A stretch of 64,000 nucleotides of DNA. Origin: JAPYTY01 sp036338435 (lineage in GTDB: Bacteria; Acidobacteriota; UBA6911; RPQK01; JADFOI01). Under the pieces are notes generated by a model, which saw only the letters and a list, made by a program, of their open reading frames with translations, did not search any database and had not been told where the DNA came from. Made by a program: the position numbers and the translations under genes. The stretch spans positions 1 to 64,000 of the forward strand of contig JAYZCG010000052.1 of NCBI GenBank assembly GCA_036338435.1, given 5' to 3'. Positions 18,462 through 27,899 of the stretch are shown here, in pieces (the stretch's first letter is position 1; each line of letters begins with the position of its first letter).

Positions 18462-18596
18462 TGTTGTGACCCTCCTAATATTTGAACTCACACAACATAC
18501 AATTTGAAGTCCCCGCTTTGCAACAAACTTTGATATTGAGGATCTTTGTTAAATTCCGGGGCTCCCTTTCCTGACTCAACACTTTCCATCTTCACC

Positions 18597-19619
18597 TTAC
18601 TTCAACTGGTGTAGTAGATAGCGGCACATGTGCCAACCATCGAGGTATTTGAAAGGAAAGGTGGCTAACGTGTAGTGTCCACAGGGCATGACTATGCGTT
18701 GATACTGGATGTTGTGGGTCTTGTACTCTTGAAACATCTTTTCTGTTAGCTCGGGTCTAAAGGTTAGATCATATTTAGCTGTGATCAGAAGGTGATGACG
18801 ATTATTTTTTTTGAGACGACCGATGTGGAACCATGGGCTGATTGGTGACCAACAATGGCGCAAATCTTCTAGAGAAATATTCCCTTCCATTCCCCAACGA
18901 ACATAGCGTGTAGATAGGCCTGTCCAAACTACATCGGCAAAAAATGATGAGACATGATTGAAAACTCCGGTACAAATAGACGTGTCATGGACGAAGGCTA
19001 AATAGGCAATACATGACCCCATACTGGTTCCCACAACGCCGATCTTTTGGTAGCCCGTTTCTCGGAGCCACCTAGCGATTTGACGGACCTCGAGGACTGC
19101 CTGGCGCGTGGCATGTAAGGTTCGACCAATGTTGGGGCTAACCATGTAGTCAGCACGTTGCATCTCTGGAACCAGACGCTGCTCATGATAGGGCATGCAG
19201 AGACGCACCGCTGTTATACCTAATCTTCTTAGCATTTGACAAAGGCCAACGTGGCTGTCCTTCTGGGCATTCCACTGGGGAATAACGATGACAGCACTCT
19301 TTGTTTTTTGAGTTTTGAAAATACGACAGCGTGCGGTGTTGTTTTCTGGATAGGGACTAGGGGTTGGAGTGGAGAAAGTTAAAGTGTCTTCCTTAAGGAC
19401 AACATTTTCGAGTAGAGGAGGTTCATAATATTGGGAGCTATTACTTAAAATACCATCTGCTTGATTCTTGAGGCATTCTAGGGGAGAGAATGTTGTGTCG
19501 AAATTGTTGTTATTGCCGATCCAGTCCAGCCCCCAATCAAAGGGGAAAATTTTTCGATGAGGATCACGAAGGGTGAGTCGGAGTTCACGGTTGTGAACCC
19601 AGCGTTTGTAAAAGCTCAT
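18597..19619 (-). CDS. alpha/beta hydrolase family protein
   Basis: 340 residues. The nucleophile elbow is GTSMG within KIGVVGTSMGSCIAYLA (about residue 212), with a likely acid in ITAKYDLTFRPE and the His in PCGHYTLATFPF near the C-terminus, a complete Ser-Asp-His triad. The N-terminal 100 residues are specific to this group. No signal peptide. Its ATG overlaps the stop of the upstream permease gene by four bases, so both are likely co-translated. Substrate unknown; esterase or lipase-like activity is the family expectation. Confidence 0.75.
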   Translation of the reverse strand: MSFYKRWVHNRELRLTLRDPHRKIFPFDWGLDWIGNNNNFDTTFSPLECLKNQADGILSNSSQYYEPPLLENVVLKEDTLTFSTPTPSPYPENNTARCRIFKTQKTKSAVIVIPQWNAQKDSHVGLCQMLRRLGITAVRLCMPYHEQRLVPEMQRADYMVSPNIGRTLHATRQAVLEVRQIARWLRETGYQKIGVVGTSMGSCIAYLAFVHDTSICTGVFNHVSSFFADVVWTGLSTRYVRWGMEGNISLEDLRHCWSPISPWFHIGRLKKNNRHHLLITAKYDLTFRPELTEKMFQEYKTHNIQYQRIVMPCGHYTLATFPFKYLDGWHMCRYLLHQLK

Positions 19620-20692
19620 GCCTCGTTGGATTTTGTGAGTTCTTGTTTGAACTCAACTTTATATAGTTCAAGGAAAGTGAGCCCCAGGGCAACAATGATA
19701 GGGCCAAAAATTACTCCTTCTATCCCAAAGTAACTAATCCCTCCCACAATGGACATGAACACCAACAGCGTATGCATTTTGGTTTTTCCTTCGATAAATA
19801 ACGGTCTAAGCACATTGTCAATGAATGCTACCAAGAAGCCCCCAAGTACAAGAACGATTCCTTGAATTGTGGATGTAGTGATCAGCAAGTAGATGGCCCA
19901 TGGACCCCAGACAATCCCAGTACCTACAAACGGAAGTAGTGAGAATAGTCCCGTCAGGAAACCCCAGAAAATGGCATTAGGAACTCCAACGGTCCAGAAG
20001 AGCACCCCTCCTGCGATTCCTTGGGCTAATGCGGTTAGTAAGGTTCCGACAACGGTTGCTTTGGATACTTCCTGGAACTTATTCACTATGGATTCTTTGT
20101 GGTATTTAGGAAGGGGAACAATGGTTTTTATTTCCTCCACTAGGCGGGATCCATCCTTAAATAGGAAGAACATAGTTAAAAGCATAATGAAGAAATTTGC
20201 GATAACACTGAATGCGCCCTGCACGATGTGTGCACTTTGTCTCAGAAAAGCAAGGCTCATTTGCTCGAATCCGGACGTGAACCTATCCATGATGTCCAGA
20301 CCTTCTAAATCGACATAGAGATTGATCCAATCTATCAGTGCTCTAACATAGAGTGAACTCTCCAGGTTTAGAACGTCTTGCAAACTACTATTGTCCACCT
20401 GCATTTGGATCTGTCTATACATAGAGCCAATCTGGTTGGTCAAGAGTACTAGGAGAATCAAAAGGGGGATGATGATGGCAGTTGTCACCCAAATGCAGGT
20501 GAGTAGGGCAGCCAGGTTACGTTTACCTTTAAGCTTATTTGCAGTCCAGTTAAAGACCGGATAACAAAGGGTAACCATAATAATGGCTAGACTCACAGGC
20601 AGGAGGAAAATGTGAAAAATTTGAAAAACAAAGTAGAGGATGATGAGTGAAAGCACCAGCAAAGAGATGCGTAAGTAGTTGCGTTCATTCAT
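19616..20692 (-). CDS. AI-2E-family transporter (YdiK/PerM type)
   Basis: About 358 residues from the ATG at 20692; an upstream TTG at 20752 is possible but gives a less usual N-terminus. The protein has around eight membrane segments in the family layout: two or three at the N-terminus (SLIILYFVFQIFHIFLLPVS), a soluble coil-rich loop (about 95-150), then the conserved block GVPNAIFWGFLTGLFSLLPFVGTGIVWGPWA and a last helix pair. PF01594 proteins are exporters of varied small solutes; the AI-2 assignment of the name is not supported in most species. It overlaps the alpha/beta hydrolase gene. Confidence 0.85.
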   Translation of the reverse strand: MNERNYLRISLLVLSLIILYFVFQIFHIFLLPVSLAIIMVTLCYPVFNWTANKLKGKRNLAALLTCIWVTTAIIIPLLILLVLLTNQIGSMYRQIQMQVDNSSLQDVLNLESSLYVRALIDWINLYVDLEGLDIMDRFTSGFEQMSLAFLRQSAHIVQGAFSVIANFFIMLLTMFFLFKDGSRLVEEIKTIVPLPKYHKESIVNKFQEVSKATVVGTLLTALAQGIAGGVLFWTVGVPNAIFWGFLTGLFSLLPFVGTGIVWGPWAIYLLITTSTIQGIVLVLGGFLVAFIDNVLRPLFIEGKTKMHTLLVFMSIVGGISYFGIEGVIFGPIIVALGLTFLELYKVEFKQELTKSNEA

Positions 20693-20840
20693 TAGGAACG
20701 ATAATACACAGTAAAGCGGAGGTAGCAAACTCGGATTACACACTGTAACCAAATTGTGCTAACACAAAAGGCAAGTAGAACCATATTTGCAAGGTCGTTG
20801 TGTTAGAGTGGATTTGTGTGTGCCGGAGGCTCACTCTGTG

Positions 20841-21749
20841 ATGTATTGTCTAATTTGTTCCTCCAGCCAAGGAGAGCTTTTCACCACTGCCTTTGATCGG
20901 GTTTTGAATCGACCTGATCAGATATGGAGGATTCATCGTTGCTCGAAATGTGGATTTGGATGGACCGAGCCTACGCTAGATGATCAGCAAATTAAACAAT
21001 ACTATCCACCAACCTACATGGGAGATACACAGAGGACCGTGGATCAGTTTTTGTCGGGCCGACTACAGAAAAGCCGTTCTTGGAGAAAGGAGGTAGAAAA
21101 AGTTGATCTCGTCCAAAGTTTTGTGCCCGGGGGGCGTATTTTAGATGTTGGTTGTGGCGATGGTAAATTCTTGTGGGCGATGGATAACAAAAAGTGGGAT
21201 AAGACGGGAGTTGAATTTTCAGAGACAACCGTTCAAATAGTGAATGAGAGAATTGATGATTTGAAACTGATCGAGGGAGATATTTTTTCAAATGAACTTA
21301 CAGGGAATTCTTTTGATGTGGTGACTTTTTGGCATGTGCTGGAGCATTTGCCTCGTCCTAATGAGGTTCTGAATAGGGTATGGGAGCTTTTATCTCCGGG
21401 TGGATTGGTTTTTATTTCTTTGCCAAATTTAGATAGCCTGCAAGCCAGTTGGTTCAGACGTTACTGGTACGCTTTTGATGATGTTCCCAGGCACATTTAC
21501 CATTTTGCCCCTGGACCTCTGGAAAGAGTGCTCCAAGAGACGGGTTTTCAGAAACTAGAACATCGTTTTTTCTCTACGATTGTCAACGTTCACTGCCTAA
21601 AATACAGCCTGATCAACTGGTCGGAAGATTTTTGCGGCAACCGTTTACCCTACTACGTATTAAAGCCTTTATTGATGACCTTTCCTATGATGGAAAGGCT
21701 TACGGGACGGTATGGTATGCTGACGACTGTTGCACGTCGCACTCCTTGA
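20841..21749 (+). CDS. SAM-dependent methyltransferase with N-terminal zinc ribbon
   Basis: About 302 residues from the ATG at 20841 (GGAGG 11 bases upstream). The N-terminus carries two cysteine pairs (CLIC at the start and CSKC in IHRCSKCGFGWTEP), typical of the zinc-binding head found before some type 11/12 methyltransferases. The class I Rossmann fold follows: RILDVGCGDGKFLWAM (motif I), then DVVTFWHVLEHLPRP and LSPGGLVFISLPNLDS. This domain combination is common in cell-surface sugar methylation clusters, though no such cluster surrounds it here. It lies divergently from the AI-2E permease, sharing a 150-base promoter region. Confidence 0.82.
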   Translation: MYCLICSSSQGELFTTAFDRVLNRPDQIWRIHRCSKCGFGWTEPTLDDQQIKQYYPPTYMGDTQRTVDQFLSGRLQKSRSWRKEVEKVDLVQSFVPGGRILDVGCGDGKFLWAMDNKKWDKTGVEFSETTVQIVNERIDDLKLIEGDIFSNELTGNSFDVVTFWHVLEHLPRPNEVLNRVWELLSPGGLVFISLPNLDSLQASWFRRYWYAFDDVPRHIYHFAPGPLERVLQETGFQKLEHRFFSTIVNVHCLKYSLINWSEDFCGNRLPYYVLKPLLMTFPMMERLTGRYGMLTTVARRTP

Positions 21750-21775
21750 TGTTAGCCAGTTGTTGATAATTGTTA

Positions 21776-21800
21776 TGAAACAAATTTTGTTCTAAACGTA
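21776..21800 (+). promoter_or_regulatory. possible ECF-type promoter
   Basis: TGAAAC (21776-21781) is followed 15 bases later by CGTA (21797-21800), which resembles the AAC / CGT(C/A) signature of promoters read by ECF sigma factors. It ends 13 bases before the ATG of the sigma gene, as expected for autoregulation. A short match, so tentative. Confidence 0.35.
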
Positions 21801-21813
21801 CTATATTCCAGGA

Positions 21814-22413
21814 ATGGCCAGGACAGATGAGGAGTTGGTGCGTGCAGTTTTAGGAGGTGACTCCCACGCTTTTGAGGAAATTGTCAAACGATATCAAAGG
21901 CTGGTGTTCAATGTGATTTATCACTATTGCGGGACTCGCAATGTGGTTGAGGATTTAGCTCAAGAAGTTTTTTTAAAGGTCTTCCGAGCGCTCGCCACTT
22001 TTGACATGAGAGGACCTTTGAAGTCCTGGATCGCTAGGATTACGGCGAATACGTGTTTGGATGAACTAAGACGGAATCGGCGGGAGAAAGTTTTTCCCGT
22101 TGCGGATTTGCATTCTGGTGATGAGAATAGGATTGAGTCTTTTTTTGAGCAGTTCGAGGAACGAGCTAGTCTAACTGAAAAAGATGTATCAGAACTGTTT
22201 GAGTTACTCGAAAAGCTTATGGGACGACTCAATGACAAAGATAGAATGGCCTTTGTATTTCGTGAATTAGAAGGGTTGAGTTATGCTGAGATTTCTCAGG
22301 CTATGAAAACGACTGAGGGAGCTATTAGGATTCGGGTTAGTCGATCTAAGAGTAAGATCAGAAGTGATTTAGAGGATATTCTCTTGTCAGGTAGGAGGGC
22401 TGTGAGTGACTGA
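21814..22413 (+). CDS. ECF-family RNA polymerase sigma factor
   Basis: 199 residues. Sigma region 2 is clear (residues about 10-85): GGDSHAFEEIVKRYQRLVFNVIY, DLAQEVFLKVF and IARITANTCLDELRR. Region 4 is residues about 135-190: MAFVFRELEGLSYAEISQAMKTTEGAIRIRVSRS, a helix-turn-helix that reads the -35. An unusual acidic stretch of about 40 residues links the regions. The start is the ATG at 21814 with AGGA just before it. The following gene overlaps by eight bases and encodes a single-pass membrane protein, and a Spy/CpxP-like protein follows, so this is a membrane-signalled sigma system. Confidence 0.93.
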   Translation: MARTDEELVRAVLGGDSHAFEEIVKRYQRLVFNVIYHYCGTRNVVEDLAQEVFLKVFRALATFDMRGPLKSWIARITANTCLDELRRNRREKVFPVADLHSGDENRIESFFEQFEERASLTEKDVSELFELLEKLMGRLNDKDRMAFVFRELEGLSYAEISQAMKTTEGAIRIRVSRSKSKIRSDLEDILLSGRRAVSD

Positions 22414-22831
22414 TAACTATACTGGATCCCAAGAGCTAGATGCTGATGATACGGGAAATGTTGACCGCAAGGATAGTAGCGAGTTGAGTAAGCATAAAAA
22501 TTCTATTACTCGCTTTCTAAGATTCCAGTTGCAGAATGTTCCAGAAATGGATATTCCCCCATTCTTTGCAAAGCGGGTCAGTCAACTTGTCCACTCAGAT
22601 AGGGATTCTTTTGCCATATTATTTCAGCAGGTTTCTAGAAAACTAATTCCCGTTTTCATGATGTTCCCGTTAGTGATGGGTCTGTTAATGTACTTAGTGG
22701 CCGACGACGGGGTGGTGGCTACTGAACAATACGCGGACTTGTTTTTTGATCAGCCTGTGCAGGAGGATCTGTCGGTTGCTTACGTTATAGATTCTCTCGT
22801 AGAATTTTCTAGCGAGGACACTGTACCTTGA
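22406..22831 (+). CDS. single-pass membrane protein, putative anti-sigma factor
   Basis: 141 residues from a GTG overlapping the sigma stop. The cytoplasmic N-terminal part (about 1-95) is polar; one hydrophobic helix (LIPVFMMFPLVMGLLMYLV, about residues 91-110) is followed by a short acidic periplasmic tail. Position, coupling and topology fit an anti-sigma factor, but no ASD/ZAS zinc motif is visible and I recognise no family. An alternative is a membrane anchor that works with the Spy-like protein. Its end overlaps the next gene at TTGA. Confidence 0.5.
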   Translation: MTDNYTGSQELDADDTGNVDRKDSSELSKHKNSITRFLRFQLQNVPEMDIPPFFAKRVSQLVHSDRDSFAILFQQVSRKLIPVFMMFPLVMGLLMYLVADDGVVATEQYADLFFDQPVQEDLSVAYVIDSLVEFSSEDTVP

Positions 22832-23265
22832 CCGATCGTAATAAGGCAATCTTACTAGCGGTGTTCATCTTTGCAAGTGGTGTTGTGTTGGGCGGAGGTC
22901 TTACGTTTTTTATGTCAGGGCCTCGTTTTCCAGTTCAGTTGCAAATATCTACCCAACGACCCCAGGTTGAGTCTCTTAATCGACTTTTGAATCAACTAGA
23001 TTTAGAGGCATCACACCAGGAAGAGCTACAACAGATTCTAAGGGACAGCCAAGAGGGTCTCAACGACAACAACCGAGAGTTTAATCAACGCAATCGAACG
23101 ATTCGTAACAACACCCATGAGAAGATTCGACAAGTCCTTAGTCCTGAACAGATGGAACAATTTGAAGAGTTTTTGAGGATAGAAAGGCAAAAAATGTTCC
23201 GGCGGCGGGGACCAGGACAGGATCGCGGACGCAGGGGCCCTCGCCCGATGCAGGGCAATAGGTGA
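22828..23265 (+). CDS. Spy/CpxP-like periplasmic sensor protein
   Basis: 145 residues, TTG start overlapping the upstream stop. One N-terminal hydrophobic segment (ILLAVFIFASGVVLGGGLTFF) anchors or exports it. The rest is helical and charged, with the LTxxQ-type motif seen as LSPEQMEQFEEF (about residue 107) and a basic, Gly/Arg/Pro-rich end. Family members sense periplasmic stress or metals (Spy, CpxP, ZraP, CnrX). As the third gene of the sigma cassette it is a reasonable sensor or modulator. Confidence 0.65.
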   Translation: MTDRNKAILLAVFIFASGVVLGGGLTFFMSGPRFPVQLQISTQRPQVESLNRLLNQLDLEASHQEELQQILRDSQEGLNDNNREFNQRNRTIRNNTHEKIRQVLSPEQMEQFEEFLRIERQKMFRRRGPGQDRGRRGPRPMQGNR

Positions 23266-23335
23266 TGTGACCTTGGATTAGAAAGTTCTCTTAACTTTTC
23301 CATTTTTAGGTACAACTAATACAATAAGGAACGAA

Positions 23336-24055
23336 ATGGTCAAAAATTGTTTGGGGCTAGTGTTGGTTGTCACATTGCTTGGTATTGAAGTTTTTGCACA
23401 GAGAATTCCAGTGCCATTTCTAGCTAAGGATAAGTGGGAATTCTCAGGATTTATAGGATTTGGTGGAGCTGGTGACGATACGTTTGTTACTCCTGTGGAA
23501 GAGGGTACTACCAAGAACGTAAAATTGGACATAGATCAGGGGTATGCGCTGGGTATTAGGATTACGGAGAATCGAGGGCGGTTCTTTGGAGCAGAGTTGG
23601 AGTATTCTGTAACCAATCATCCGTTGTCGTTTCAGCAATTGAGTACTGCGCTACCGTCGATAACGCTTGATCACAGGATGCACAAGCTAGCCTATAGTTT
23701 TTTATTGTACGGGTTGGGCCAGGAAAAGATAATTCGTCCTTTTGGTTCTGTAGGATTGGGAACCTCGTTTTTTCATGTCAGTAGTGATTCACGTGATAAG
23801 GCTTTGATGCAAGGTGCGGATCTAAAGAACCGATGGAAACTTGCCGTTAGCTATGGGGGCGGAGTCAAGGTTAAGCTGACGCCTGGATGGGGTCTGCGCG
23901 TCGATTTTAGAAATCAGATCACCGGGGTTCCCGATTTTGGGTTCCCTTCCCAAGCGCCGCTATTAGCACTTGGAGGGACGGGTTTGGGTTTTCGTCCTGA
24001 TGGAGTCCTATATAGTTGGCAGACAATTATAGGATTCATCTACGCCTTCCGTTGA
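23336..24055 (+). CDS. predicted outer-membrane beta-barrel protein
   Basis: 239 residues. A signal peptide (LGLVLVVTLLGIEVFA) precedes alternating beta-strands such as WEFSGFIGFGGAG, GYALGIRITENRGRFFGAELEYSV, LAYSFLLYGLG and GGGVKVKLTPGWGLRVDFRNQ, ending in an aromatic C-terminal strand with FIYAFR. The pattern matches OmpA-like or OMP_b-brl barrels. It follows the sigma cassette on the same strand by about 70 bases and could be part of its regulon. No known function. Confidence 0.65.
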   Translation: MVKNCLGLVLVVTLLGIEVFAQRIPVPFLAKDKWEFSGFIGFGGAGDDTFVTPVEEGTTKNVKLDIDQGYALGIRITENRGRFFGAELEYSVTNHPLSFQQLSTALPSITLDHRMHKLAYSFLLYGLGQEKIIRPFGSVGLGTSFFHVSSDSRDKALMQGADLKNRWKLAVSYGGGVKVKLTPGWGLRVDFRNQITGVPDFGFPSQAPLLALGGTGLGFRPDGVLYSWQTIIGFIYAFR

Positions 24056-24116
24056 TGGTTTTCGTGGAGCACAACATGGTCAGATAGGGATTTACCCGTG
24101 ACACCTTTGGGTCTTT

Positions 24117-24914
24117 CTAGTGTGTCATCGCGTAGATGATGTAGTTGATCCCCAACTGAAAGGCGAGAGTAGCGTAGTGTTGAGGATATGCGTCGACCTC
24201 AGCCCACTCCCAAGCATCCCCAAGGTCAACGTTGTGATTGATCATAACCATTAGCCGGCCGTTTTGGTCGTGAATACCTCTGTAGTGAGCCTCGTAACCG
24301 CCCTTTTCCCACGTTCTTCCACTGTAGGCAAACTGGAGGCCAGGAATTTGGATGAGTTCATGAATGTCGTAGTAACAGTGGAAGACGGGGTGGGACAAGG
24401 GGAGATCTATAGGCTCATACTCAGGAAAAACCCTTTTCATTTGTGAGTAGAAGTTCTGCCATTCATACTCTCCGTGAAAATCATCAACCACTAGAAAACC
24501 ACCGCGTAGTAGGTATTCTCTAAGTTGTTTTACTTCTAAATCTGATAGCCGCATGTTACCCACTTCAACAGCATAGACGAATGGGTAGCGGAAGATATCT
24601 GTGTCGAGAATAGTCATCACCCGGTGCTGTGGATTCACAAATCCAAAATCAGTGAGTCTGCCCAGTCCGTGAATGAACTGGATATCTGCTTTAGGATAGT
24701 CAACTGTCCAGGATGTTCCCATCCAGTCATTTCCGGAATAGACGAGTCGCAAGAAAGTAAACTCCTCAGAATTAATGATTCTGGAACGGAGTCGATTGTC
24801 GTTTCCAACTGCAGTCGAACTGAGTACGAAAACTAGCAAAAAAAAGCATGTGCGTGAGGCATTGCCTATACGGAGGACTGATTGTTTTCGATGTCGCCTG
24901 TCTGGATACAACAT
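24117..24914 (-). CDS. DUF4159 domain protein, secreted
   Basis: 265 residues. An N-terminal basic stretch and hydrophobic segment (TCFFLLVFVLSSTAV) predict export. The DUF4159 signature is present: FTFLRLVYSG, then LRGGFLVVDDFHGEYEW and HPVFHCYYDIHEL, later GYEAHYRGIHDQNGRLMVMINHNVDLGDAWEWAE. The domain is related to glutamine amidotransferase-like folds but has no established role; it often occurs near MoxR/DUF58 clusters, which are absent here. Confidence 0.8.
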   Translation of the reverse strand: MLYPDRRHRKQSVLRIGNASRTCFFLLVFVLSSTAVGNDNRLRSRIINSEEFTFLRLVYSGNDWMGTSWTVDYPKADIQFIHGLGRLTDFGFVNPQHRVMTILDTDIFRYPFVYAVEVGNMRLSDLEVKQLREYLLRGGFLVVDDFHGEYEWQNFYSQMKRVFPEYEPIDLPLSHPVFHCYYDIHELIQIPGLQFAYSGRTWEKGGYEAHYRGIHDQNGRLMVMINHNVDLGDAWEWAEVDAYPQHYATLAFQLGINYIIYAMTH

Positions 24915-24990
24915 GCTGTGTCAGGACCAATACAAAAAAAATAAAGTTTGTACATGGAGCATGATTAAAAATCAACTGTGCTGGATGCGT

Positions 24991-26217
24991 TCAACAGGTA
25001 AGCTGCCGAATTAGAATATTGCGTTTGGAGCGAAACGTAGATGCCTGGCGAAGTATTTTGTCCTCGCTTTCCAGATGGTTCAGTTCCAGTGTTTCTCGAA
25101 TAAAGGAGATGACCCGGGCAAAGTAAAGGGGTTTCAGTGCTTCTACTACATTAAGCTTTCTGGTACGAGTGCTGGAGCAGGAATACTCTTTTAGAAAGCT
25201 ATATACGATGTCAACCCAAAGAAGGCTAGATAGTCGAAAATTATGTGTCTGAAACATGTATTGTACTTTTCTAGCCGTCTCAGTTGGAAGAATCTGTTCT
25301 ACCAAGTTGTGGTGAGGGACAAATTCCTCTACAGCCACTCTCTTTAAACGCTTGTAGTCGATGCTCAGGTCCTGGGGTTCGGAAAGCTGATCTGTGTTGC
25401 CGTAAATTTTTGGGGTATCTGAGTCAGCTCTAGACTTGATCCACTCATCCTTACAGACCAATAACTTGGAAAATAGGGTGTCGACTACTTGTGTGAACAT
25501 CTCCCCCAATTTCGGGGCACTCGGTTTGTGGACTTTACTCCCTAAGACCGTCTGGGCCACCCGAAATCCCCCCATCAGTGCTTCAACTGTCATGAAGATA
25601 TCCACTCCATATTGGCAAATATTTTCTCCCCATTTCCGAGTGATCCAGTGTTCCATCAGTCTACCTGAGAAAGCAAAATCGCCCCCGATTGGCTGACGAA
25701 CTTTCTTGCCTAGAAGGCCAAACAGAAGGGGATAACAGATATGGTTGGTAATGGTTCCATCGTACTCATTTCGACTGTACATCGGTGTAACAAAGTCACA
25801 ACCTTCACTTATGGGTTCAGCCAGAGCCTGGGGCCATTCTGGGCTGATACTTTGCAGATCAGCGTCCACCACAACAACTGCTTGTGGTTTATATTTTCGA
25901 AGATAGGTAAACATGTTGTGAAAGTTGTGGCCTTTCCCCTTAATGCCAGAGGGGGTGGAAAGATAAACCTTGGATATGCCAAAGCTCTCAGCCGATAAGA
26001 ACACTTTTTCCGTCCCATCCTCGGAGCAGTTGTCGGCGTTTATAATCACAGTATTACGTTCAGGGTAGTACTGCGTTAACCCTTTGGCCACTTGCTCAAC
26101 AACAAAAGCTATGTTGTCAGCTTCATTGTACGAAGGGATTCCTACTACCAAGTCGACCGAATGGCCGCTTAGATCATTTCTAACCAGAACAGGTTTCCTC
26201 ATCTGTGTCGTAGCCAT
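24991..26217 (-). CDS. GT2/GT81-like glycosyltransferase
   Basis: 408 residues, start well placed. Nucleotide-sugar fold with VVGIPSYNEADNIAFVVEQ and the DxD-type motif VVVDADLQSISPEW (around residue 118). The following PIGGDFAFSGRL and long C-terminal helical region match glucosylglycerate/mannosylglycerate-type synthases (GT81-like), which make compatible solutes. This fits a saline habitat but cannot be confirmed without the phosphatase partner; no glucosylglycerate phosphatase gene lies beside it. No signal peptide or membrane segment is seen, so it acts in the cytoplasm. Confidence 0.65.
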   Translation of the reverse strand: MATTQMRKPVLVRNDLSGHSVDLVVGIPSYNEADNIAFVVEQVAKGLTQYYPERNTVIINADNCSEDGTEKVFLSAESFGISKVYLSTPSGIKGKGHNFHNMFTYLRKYKPQAVVVVDADLQSISPEWPQALAEPISEGCDFVTPMYSRNEYDGTITNHICYPLLFGLLGKKVRQPIGGDFAFSGRLMEHWITRKWGENICQYGVDIFMTVEALMGGFRVAQTVLGSKVHKPSAPKLGEMFTQVVDTLFSKLLVCKDEWIKSRADSDTPKIYGNTDQLSEPQDLSIDYKRLKRVAVEEFVPHHNLVEQILPTETARKVQYMFQTHNFRLSSLLWVDIVYSFLKEYSCSSTRTRKLNVVEALKPLYFARVISFIRETLELNHLESEDKILRQASTFRSKRNILIRQLTC

Positions 26218-26408
26218 GTCGACTTAATTTTTGAAAGGGACGATCTTCAAGTCACATTAATTAGCCAACCCGTCTGGCACTTATACCAAGATTATCTGAC
26301 CATTAACCTTAGAAAGATGGTAGCGCACTTTTCTTATCACGCACCTTCTGTACGATAAGGATCTATTGCTTTAATGGGAATTTTATGGCCCAATTCCCAC
26401 TCACTTTT

Positions 26409-27899
26409 TCAGAGTGATGGGAACCAATTTTTCACCGTAGTTTTGATGACCTTACCCATTACGTTGCGGGGGAGCTCAGTGACGATTAAGAATTCACACG
26501 GAACCTTGTAGGGAGCCAGTCTCTCCTTTCCCCAGTGCCGTAGGTGATCAGGTAAGAGGGAAGAGTTAGAACGAAGTACAACTGCTGCACAGACCTTTTC
26601 TCCCCATTCTTTGTCTGTAACCCCTACAACCGCACATTCCTCAATCAAAGGATGAGTGCTGAACACCCCTTCGATTTCCAAAGCGGATACTTTATAGCCA
26701 CCGGTTTTAATGATGTCGATGGAGCTTCTTCCTAGAATGCGATAGTAGCCATCCTCAAGGAGTGCCTCATCTCCTGTGCAAAACCATCCATCTTGAAAAG
26801 CCTTTTTTGTAGTTTCAGGTTGCCCTAAGTATTCTTTGAAAATGCCGGGACTTCTCACTTGTATTTCCCCAGACTGATTTTCTTCCGTCAGTATCTGGCC
26901 TGACGTGTTTGTTAGTCTTACCTCTATCTTAGGAAGAGGCAGGCCCACTGAACCTGCCCGGCGTTCACCATGGAGTGGATTTGACAAGGCCATACCAATT
27001 TCAGTCATTCCGTATCGTTCAAGTAGCTGGTGGCCACTTATGTGTTTCCATCTTTCGAAAACATCGGTGGGTAGTGCCGCTGATCCGGATACCATTAGCC
27101 GGAGTTTGTTACAGGCATTGGACATTCTAAGGCGTTCCTGTTCTGGAGTGCTTTCCCATGCTGAGATAAGCTTGGAATAGATGGTGGGGACCGCCATGAA
27201 CAGGGTAATGTCATTTCTAATGAACCTGTTCCACACTTCTATAGCTTCAAATTTAGGTAAAATCTCACAGGTTGCTCCAGCCCACAGGGCGCAGAGTAGT
27301 GCATTAACAATGCCGTGAGTATGGTGAAGTGGAAGGACGTGTAAGATGTGGTCATTTTGGGTCCACTGCCAAGCTTCGATCAAGGTCGTGATTTGAGCTA
27401 AGACACTCTGGTGAGTGAAGACAACTCCTCGGGGCGTACCAGTGGTGCCACTTGTATAAAGAATCATAGCGTGTCGGTGACTATTCACATTTGGTAAGGT
27501 CGATTTTTCAGACCGGGGTATTTCCGAAGTCAAATAAAGGGGGAGGGCGTAGGGCGTCGTGATGGGCAAAAGCAAATCTTCAAATTCAGGATGAGTGACG
27601 AGAATCTGGGCATTACTGTCCTTTATGATATGTTCTAATTCTTGAGTTGGATGAGAAGTGCCAAGAGGTAACGCTACCCCTCCTGCCTGCCATATCCCCC
27701 ACTGCACTGCTACATATTCAAAACTTGAGGGAACTAGAAAAGCCACTGGGGCTTCCTTCAGGTCGTTTCGCCCATTCAATAAGTGGGATGCAATGTTTCG
27801 GGATGAAGTCAGCAGATCATGGTAGGTGTATTTTCCCTGCTGATCAATGATGGCAGAGAGTTGATCGTGTTTACATGCTCTTTCCAACAGTGGAAGCAT
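26409..27899 (-). CDS. acyl-CoA synthetase, ACSF3/MatB-like (probable malonyl-CoA synthetase)
   Basis: 496 residues. AMP-binding signature LYTSGTTGTPRGVVFTH (about residue 155); the motif GWFCTGDEALLEDGYYRILGR and especially SIDIIKTGGYKVSALEIE closely resemble the malonyl-CoA synthetase ACSF3; terminal lysine region NVMGKVIKTTVK. It activates a carboxylic acid with ATP and CoA. The malonate assignment rests on resemblance of those motifs. No malonate decarboxylase or transport genes are beside it. An 8-bp inverted repeat (TGGGAATT/AATTCCCA) follows the stop. Confidence 0.8.
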   Translation of the reverse strand: MLPLLERACKHDQLSAIIDQQGKYTYHDLLTSSRNIASHLLNGRNDLKEAPVAFLVPSSFEYVAVQWGIWQAGGVALPLGTSHPTQELEHIIKDSNAQILVTHPEFEDLLLPITTPYALPLYLTSEIPRSEKSTLPNVNSHRHAMILYTSGTTGTPRGVVFTHQSVLAQITTLIEAWQWTQNDHILHVLPLHHTHGIVNALLCALWAGATCEILPKFEAIEVWNRFIRNDITLFMAVPTIYSKLISAWESTPEQERLRMSNACNKLRLMVSGSAALPTDVFERWKHISGHQLLERYGMTEIGMALSNPLHGERRAGSVGLPLPKIEVRLTNTSGQILTEENQSGEIQVRSPGIFKEYLGQPETTKKAFQDGWFCTGDEALLEDGYYRILGRSSIDIIKTGGYKVSALEIEGVFSTHPLIEECAVVGVTDKEWGEKVCAAVVLRSNSSLLPDHLRHWGKERLAPYKVPCEFLIVTELPRNVMGKVIKTTVKNWFPSL

